NCBI GenBank assembly: GCA_002189035.1
Contig: NEEC01000013.1
Location: 1,302,001 to 1,366,000, forward strand
Length of the DNA stretch: 64,000 nt
From: Utricularia gibba
Taxonomy: Eukaryota > Streptophyta > Magnoliopsida > Lamiales > Lentibulariaceae
Direction: 5' to 3'
This document shows, in pieces, positions 57,222-64,000 of the stretch. Every line of letters begins with the position of its first letter. The stretch's first letter is position 1. The notes under the pieces are model-generated. The model searched no databases. It worked only from the letters and a program-made list of their open reading frames with translations, and was not told the DNA's origin. A program made the position numbers and the translations under genes.

Positions 57222-59519
57222 TTAGGCTTTACGTTTTGACGGCGAGAATTCGAGTTTTCCATCAGATTCCTTTCGTTTTTCTCTTGAAATCTGAAAACTT
57301 CCTCCTGCTCCACCATGTTCCTCAGCTTCCGTCTTACTTTTGAATTCTGTTGCATCCGAAATTTCATGATCCATGGAACTTTGTTCGTCTTCTCCCTTGG
57401 TGAAGTTGGCACCTGCCTTGCACTGCTTCTCAAACATCATCTGAAGATACCTGCCCTGTTCTTCGATTTGAAGTTGCAAGTTCCTTTGAATCTGCGGAGA
57501 CAAAATCGAATTAGGCGAAGTGCGTTCATCTTGGGTGAGCACCACAAAACGCAAACGAACCTCAAGCTGTTCATGAAGCCTCTTTTGGACTTCCATCTGC
57601 ATCCTCAGGGCTTCAGTGATTTCTAACCCACTGTTATAAAATCAAACAAATCTGATCAAGAGAACATATAAATGGTCGTACAGAGTTCCCTTGCATTTCA
57701 TATAAAATTGGAGGTCAAAGCTACATTTGAAGGTCATCAATGATAGATCTAGTGATGTTAGTGCTGAAGGGAATTTTGGGAAGTAGACACAATCAGCTGT
57801 GCACACTCAGGCTTTCCTAGACAGTTCTTCAAATATAGGATTAATACAGTCATTGATGGATGAGGTAATAAAACTTGGAGTATTCACTCACGTTTTCAGG
57901 TCCAGAGATGCAAATTCTTCAAGTGAGGGTGTTTTCCTCTCTGAGGAATCTGCAAAAGAAAATTTCATGCAGCACTTTCCTTAACACAGGCGAAACACAA
58001 AAATTTCAGAACCCGGAAATAGGAGTGTACACCCATAATTTAAAAGGAAAAGGTCCTCCAAATTCAATTAGAGTAAAATAACTGATGCAAACTACGGAAC
58101 CAAAGGAGAGGAAGGATATTTCGCAAACCACCAGGAATAAATGGAATGAGAGGGATAAACTTTTAGGATACTAAAAAGCAATTTTAATAGGCCATGCAAG
58201 CAAAGAAAGTGATATTAGCTGTGACTTCCTGTTTCTGTAAAAGAAAAACTCAAACCAAGAAATGTAGAAAATACCTTGATGAACTTGCCCTGTGCTTTCC
58301 GTTACTTCTGGTTTGTATCTGGCAGTGCGGTACTTCTATGATTCCAAATATGTTAAAGAATAAGCGCAAGTGCAGATCACACTAGATGAAAGCCAAGAAA
58401 ATTGTTCTACATCGCAAACCTGTAGATGACTTTTGACATGATAGATTGTTAAGCCATCAACATTCATTAGCTTCAGGACGCACTTCGGAGTTGCTTCTGT
58501 ATGCAAACAAGACTAAATAAAAAAACAAAAACACAAGAACTTCAAATTGAATAAATAAGAAATAATAAAAAAAGGACAGTGACTCACTTTCGCTTCCACC
58601 AAGTTTGTTAACAGCATCCACAAAAGCCTCATGAAGTTCAGGTGTCCATCGTATCCGCTGTTTTGTCGGCGCAGAATATGTGGAAGATGATGGACCAGAG
58701 GAACTGTAACTTTCCGTAGGTACAGATGGGAGTTGTGGCATTTCTGGCTGCGCATAGAAACTTGAGGGCCGTGAAGATGTTGAACCCAAAAGCTGCAATA
58801 TCAAAGTAGAGAAACCAAAAATGATCTTATTGCTGTTGATACACATAGCCATCAGGTAGAGAGAATAACTCTACCAGTGACCCTTCATCTGTGACCTCTG
58901 CCTCTGAAAGAAGATCACGCCATGTTGACGTCAAAGCATCAGTATCGGTGTCAGTGAAGAGTTCATTGGCCCACTGCTGCCAATCATTTTGCTTACTGAA
59001 ATCATCAGGAAGTGCTACGCCACCACCGTTACTACATCCAAATCCATCATTTTGGTTTGGTAAAACGGGAAAATCAGAGAGCACATCTGTACTCCATGAA
59101 TCATTATTGTGTTTGTGATGGCCACTGGATGCCATTGAATGAAAAACTCCGGAGCCAAAAGAATGAGGCAATACAGTTGAAGATCCATTATTTGCTGACT
59201 GAATAATTAAAGGGGGTTCCCATGGATGCCTTTCCTTCTTCTGGATGGGCAAAGGACGAAGATCATTAGAATGACCTGTGGACGGAAGCACCATAACTCT
59301 GGGAACTGCAGTATTTGAAGACAACGGCGAAGGGAACCCTAGGGATTGTTTCGAGACAAGAGTCTTCACAGAGGCTTGCTCAGGACATGACAAACTGGGA
59401 TACTTTTCTTCTCTATCCTGAATAACGGCCGCGGAAAACGGCAAACCTCCAGAGGGCCGGTAGTTACTCATTTGACTACCACCTGATCCTTGAATAGACA
59501 AAGCTGGCCTCGTTCCCAT
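57222..59519 (-). CDS. PHL1-like: MYB-CC transcription factor, PHR1/PHL type (phosphate starvation response)
   Basis: Exons 59519-58875, 58792-58588, 58496-58420, 58335-58275, 57949-57892, 57630-57561 and 57491-57222 give 461 residues with all phases consistent. The single-repeat MYB domain (about 260-320) reads [20 protein letters not shown], then [20 protein letters not shown] and KSHLQKYRTARY. The coiled coil (about 349-400) has [19 protein letters not shown] and [20 protein letters not shown] with the LHEQLE motif. The long N-terminal half (start [14 protein letters not shown]) matches PHR1/PHL1. These nuclear factors bind P1BS as dimers and are held by SPX proteins when phosphate is ample. 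A splice acceptor 14 bases before ATG 59519 shows a 5' UTR intron. Confidence 0.95.
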
Positions 59520-60629
59520 TCTTGATGAAAGTGCTAAAAAGTAGCAACCACTGGATAAAGGATATAGCATTACAGTAAGATTCATAAGCAGAGCACTAAC
59601 CAAAGCCTACGCTTATCAACATATCAGCATTAAAAGTTAGTTTCCCATCAAAGCTGTACACAAAAGCATAGAATCCCCTTGGAATCATGAAACCACAATA
59701 AATTTAATATACAGAACAGTAGAAATCGGGTGACCTAGCTTTGAAAAAATGAGAACTACGAAATGGAAAAGATGATAAATAATTTCCTCAAGCAAGACGG
59801 CGTACATGATGAATTCAGACCTCATCGGAAATTTCCATCAAGTGGTCTTCAGCAGTTCATGCGAAATAACGGACAAAAACCATCGATTCCCCAAATTCAT
59901 AAAATAAAATCTTCAAAAAACAAATACTTACGATCAAAATACACGGATGGACCATAAACTACACCAAAACAACCATCATCACGCATAAAATTTCACAAGG
60001 CAGAGCTAATGCATCAGAGTACAAAAAATCATAAAAAAAAGAATCGAAACGAAATCATAATCCCTCACCAAGAAATAAAAAAGGAATCAAAGCAACAATC
60101 GATGAAACAGTTCTCCTTCGATGAACAGAGCCAACGCCGACGCAACGGAAACTCAGGAACACGAACTTCGAAGATTAATCACCGGCGGCGGAATTAAGGT
60201 CCGGGGTGACGGCGGCGCCACCACACGAGGAGTCAAAGGAACAGAACATCAACCTTGCCGCTTTTTTGCGTTCGCTGAAGCTGCCGTTCTGAATCAACCT
60301 CTACCAATACTTTATTCGCAATAATATGTATATATCGACGATATATACACATATATTATTTGTGAACCGTATTAGGCCTGGGGTTTTTTTGCGGTATTTT
60401 GCTTTTTTTAAAGAAAATAAATAAATAAATCAAATCAAATCCTAATATAAAAATTCAATAAATTCTGGGCCAGGAATTTCAGCATTTTTTAAAAAGAAAA
60501 TACTACATTTGGTGGACCCCACGAAGGGGCTGAACCTTATTGAATACTCGAATTGGAAGTTTGCTGTTTCCACGCTAATCCTCTTAATTATCATCATAAT
60601 ACGGTGTTTAATTAAGCTGCTCTGTGTGT
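59520..60629. other. 5' leader and promoter of the MYB-CC gene; 3' UTR of the secreted protein gene
   Basis: 5' UTR intron from 59534 (acceptor TTTTTAG) to an unplaced donor. A GC-richer stretch at 60120-60310 is probably the first UTR exon. I see no GNATATNC site in 60300-60480, where the promoter should begin. Small open frames here are not supported. Confidence 0.45.
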
Positions 60630-61235
60630 CTAGTTCTGCGGCTTGGTCTGAGGTTGCGCGAAATGGAAGTATTTGGCATCTCCACGCTGAGGGAACTCTG
60701 GGATCCCAGCGAGTTCTGGGTTTGCAGTGAAGCCAGAGAATGTGTTGCGCTTCCCCTCACTGTGATCCAAGTACTTCCATGGCGTCTGTTCCGCAGGTCT
60801 GTAGTGCTGATTTCTGAGCCATGAACGCTCCTCCTTCACATCCTGGTCAAAAAAGCCACCTTTTTGGGAAACCCATTCCGGTTGGAAACCTGGGAGCTCT
60901 CCATGGTTTTGATGGGCATTGATCCATGGGTAAGACTCTCTGCTTCCACCTTGGAAGAATCCATAACGCAGTTGCCTTGGTGGATCCACTGTTGGATCAG
61001 CTTCCCTGATCGCTCCCTCCTGGGAGCCTTCACCTGCCTTGGCTGGTAGAAAGACAGAACAAGCCTCCCATGTGAATCACATTGCAAAAGACACGTAGAA
61101 ACAGTAAAGAGGAACTAACTGACATGCATCCAGGGAGATGGAGGGCTCGGGGAGGTCCCTAGCGTTGACCTGTAAGGAAATGGCGAGAGCAGCAGCCAGA
61201 AAGAAGGTGATCAGTACGGCGAGCTTGGAAGCCAT
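60630..61235 (-). CDS. Small secreted protein of unknown function
   Basis: Exons 61235-61124 and 61042-60630 give 174 residues. The N-terminus (MASKLAVLITFFLAAALAIS, then LQVNARDLPE) is a clear signal peptide. The mature part has no membrane helix and is rich in Trp, Phe, Pro, Gln, Glu and Gly (GFFQGGSRESYPWINAHQNH, QPEWVSQKGGFFDQD, HYRPAEQTPWKYLDH, TANPELAGIPEFPQRGD). It has a single Cys, so it is not a cysteine-rich peptide. I do not recognise the family. It could be a cell-wall or apoplastic protein. The acceptor TACCAG|CC keeps the frame from the signal exon. Confidence 0.7.
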
Positions 61236-62048
61236 TGCTGTGCATGGAAGCAAGAATTGGCAGTAATGGATTTATAGAGGAGAAATGGTTTATCAGGGGG
61301 CCAGGGGGGTGTGAGCAGTTTGGTGATCAATTTCTACAGCAACCATCATTGAGGAACAAAGTCAAGTAATTAAGGCAATGATATCACATTATTCAGCCAA
61401 TCATTCAACTAATATGCGACATTTTCCTCGTGCAATAATAACCAAATAATTGCAGGAACACTAACAGTAGCCTGCTTCTTTTTGCTTTCTCACCATTTAA
61501 CCCAAGTATCTTAGATTCTCAACAGAAATTGAAGGAAAATCAAGCTCAAGTTTAAAAATTATTAATTTTTGGTATATTTTAGGGGCTGCAATAGCACAAG
61601 CTCGACATGGAATCCCTGCTGCTACAGAGTGCTTTTAAGTAAAAACAGAATGAATCAAGAATGGAATATATTCTCCTTCGTGGGCAGAGAATTAGAACAG
61701 AACATATCCATAATAAAGCACCTATTAATAAAGACCGAACGCAGGGGATTCTTCCATGGGATGGGTAAAGCCACCACCCAGATCTCACCGCAAGAGATAT
61801 CAGATGGGGGAATCTAATTATCAAAGGGAAAAGTAGACTATTTTCTGTCGGGAACCTGAATTTCGTTGAAAGAATATCAAATTTGAATCCAAAATATACT
61901 GCAATCTGAAATGGTTGCAACCAAACGAAGGCCAATATTCGATAACAGCACATCAGTGAAAGAAAGGACGCAACATGAAATCCTCGACATGAGTGATCGA
62001 AATAATCTCAGTGAAGCAACGTAGAGTCAAATTTACTAGATTCCGCTC
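61236..62048. other. Promoter of the secreted protein gene and 3' UTR of RPL23
   Basis: A - strand TATA-like element lies at 61270-61276. Open frames at 61569-61817 (+) and 61579-61953 (-) overlap each other and have no recognisable family. No gene is called. Confidence 0.4.
61270..61276 (-). promoter_or_regulatory. TATA box of the secreted protein gene
   Basis: On the - strand it reads TATAAAT, 35-41 bases before the ATG. If used, the 5' UTR would be only about 10 bases, which is short for a plant mRNA, so this is uncertain. Confidence 0.4.
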
Positions 62049-62881
<833 letters not shown>

Positions 62882-62923
62882 CTCTACGTCCTCCGAATCT
62901 GAACAAAGAATCGAAAGCTTTTC

Positions 62924-62991
62924 TAGGGTTTATACGCCGCCACACTGCTAGGGTTTTTTCATGTCACTGCTTGGCCCAGGAAAACGGCCCA
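62924..62991 (-). promoter_or_regulatory. Ribosomal-protein promoter elements: two telo boxes and two site II motifs
   Basis: On the - strand, AAACCCTA occurs at 62931-62924 and 62956-62949, and TGGGCC at 62978-62973 and 62991-62986. Telo boxes with site II elements near the start site are the known signature of translation-machinery genes in plants. Confidence 0.8.
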
Positions 62992-64000
62992 GTCCAATTA
63001 AAATGAAAATCTCCATTGGATTGATGGGCTCAATATTTCCATTTGGAACAAACCAATGCTCGGAACTCCATAGCCATCTCAGGCCACCGGTCTCCGCCGC
63101 CCGGTTTCCCTCATCATCTGTTTGGGCCCGCTAAAAACCGCCGCCCGGATCTTTGGATTTCATGTTCTAAGGCAGTTGCAGCAGCCACAGGCTCTGTTAG
63201 GGAAAGCTGGTAACCTTCCAATTAAATATCATTTAAAAAAATGATCATTCAAATTTTATTTATTATATACTAACATCAAAATTTTACAATGATCATTTTT
63301 ATTACACACTAAAAACACGTCAATTTTATAATACACCCCAATTATGCCACGGCTCGGAGCAGCAGGTTATTTTAAGAGGTCACCAGCCTGAAGCTCGGTT
63401 GATGACGTCATAATTTTGCATGCTGATGCTATATTTATTCTTTTCGTAATTTTACTACACCAAAAAAAAAGGGAATAGAAGGGTAAAAACGTCCGTGCAG
63501 GAGTTGAACACACACCCCTCCGACTCAGTTAACCGGATGCTCCAACGTGCCTAAAGTCCACTCAGATTTGGTGTGGACCAGCAATCCACATGCCGCCTTT
63601 TTTACTGCGGTGACACGTCATTTCAAATGGAATTTACCTTTTGATTGCCCTATTTTAAAAAACCTATTAAATTCATTTTTTAAATTTGATCGTATATTTA
63701 GTTTGACCTATTCTATTTAATTATGTTACAAATATTTTAACAAATAAAAAATTATTATTTAATCAAATTAAATTCATTCTTAAATTTAGTAATGCCGCAT
63801 TGCACCCTCCACCAGAATTGTATTATTGATGCGTGCGGATCGGACACGCACCTGATGAAAGAAAAAAATAAGATAAATTCTAAAAATTCAATTACATAAT
63901 TATTAGAACAAACAATCTCACATTGAAAAATAAAATTGAAATAATCAAGTATATAAAAGATTATGAATAATTATTTCAATGATAACTATTTATATATGAA
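62992..64000. other. Right-end spacer with a tRNA-like remnant
   Basis: AT-rich in its right part. A tRNA-like box pair lies near 63501-63553 (separate entry). No gene is supported up to the window edge. Confidence 0.45.
63488..63560 (-). other. Degenerate tRNA-like sequence (possible SINE head)
   Basis: On the - strand a B-box GTTCAACTC (63509-63501) matches GWTCRANNC and lies 33 bases after an A-box-like TAGGCACGTTGG (63553-63542), the spacing of Pol III internal promoters. A short T-run (63489-63485) and a nine-base T-run (63470-63462) follow. The acceptor and T stems do not pair, so it is not a working tRNA. Confidence 0.3.

Noticed and set aside
61579-61953. Open frame of 124 codons on the - strand
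   Set aside because: Overlaps an open frame on the other strand, has no family match, and lies in the spacer and 3' UTR after RPL23.

Overview
The window is nuclear DNA of a flowering plant. The evidence is dense short-intron genes with GT-AG splice sites, plant-only families (IQM, FLZ, INDETERMINATE-DOMAIN, DRIP, PsbW, PHT1, MYB-CC), plastid transit peptides, and AT-rich spacers with MITE-like elements. I cannot place it below angiosperm. About 22 protein-coding genes plus one decayed F-box copy lie in 64 kb. Exon models were built by hand from splice consensus, phase and family conservation. CDS spans run start codon to stop codon; UTRs are mostly not resolved.

Layout. 0-5 kb: tail of an unknown + gene, an IQM calmodulin-binding gene (-) with an in-frame TGA, and a small unrecognised three-exon gene (-). 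5-11 kb: an ALE2-type receptor kinase (+) with a -1 frameshift late in the kinase domain, then a tiny OST subunit gene (+). 12.7-20.5 kb: a GH3 exo-beta-glucanase (+, with a -1 slip after the signal peptide), a CENP-V/GFA protein (+) and a GH35 beta-galactosidase (-). 20.5-24.6 kb: a spacer with microsatellites, an old tandem duplication and two related MITEs. 24.6-35.9 kb: a tail-anchored C2-like protein (+), an ACHT thioredoxin (+), an ABHD11-like hydrolase (-), an unknown nuclear-type protein (-) and ATP synthase subunit g (+). 36.3-39.8 kb: an F-box/LRR pseudogene beside its intact paralogue (+). 41-45.5 kb: a GPI-anchored lipid-transfer protein (+) and an IDD zinc-finger factor (+). 47.3-53.6 kb: an FLZ protein (-), a DRIP RING E3 ligase (-), PsbW (+) and SEC13 (-). 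54.6-59.5 kb: a PHT1 phosphate transporter (+) facing a PHR1/PHL-type MYB-CC gene (-). 60.6-63 kb: an orphan secreted protein (-) and ribosomal protein uL14/RPL23 (-).

Functional context. Most neighbours are unrelated, as is usual in a plant genome. The notable exception is phosphate: a PHT1 transporter with three matches to the PHR1 binding site (P1BS) in its upstream 660 bp lies tail-to-tail with a gene for the class of factor that binds that site. ALE2, the GH3 and GH35 hydrolases and LTPG all act at the cell wall or cuticle, but nothing shows they are co-regulated.

Two otherwise intact genes each lack one G in a run of four G's, and one has a single nonsense codon. These may be consensus errors or real alleles, and need read-level checking before any is called a pseudogene. 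No phage, CRISPR or bacterial-type element was seen.
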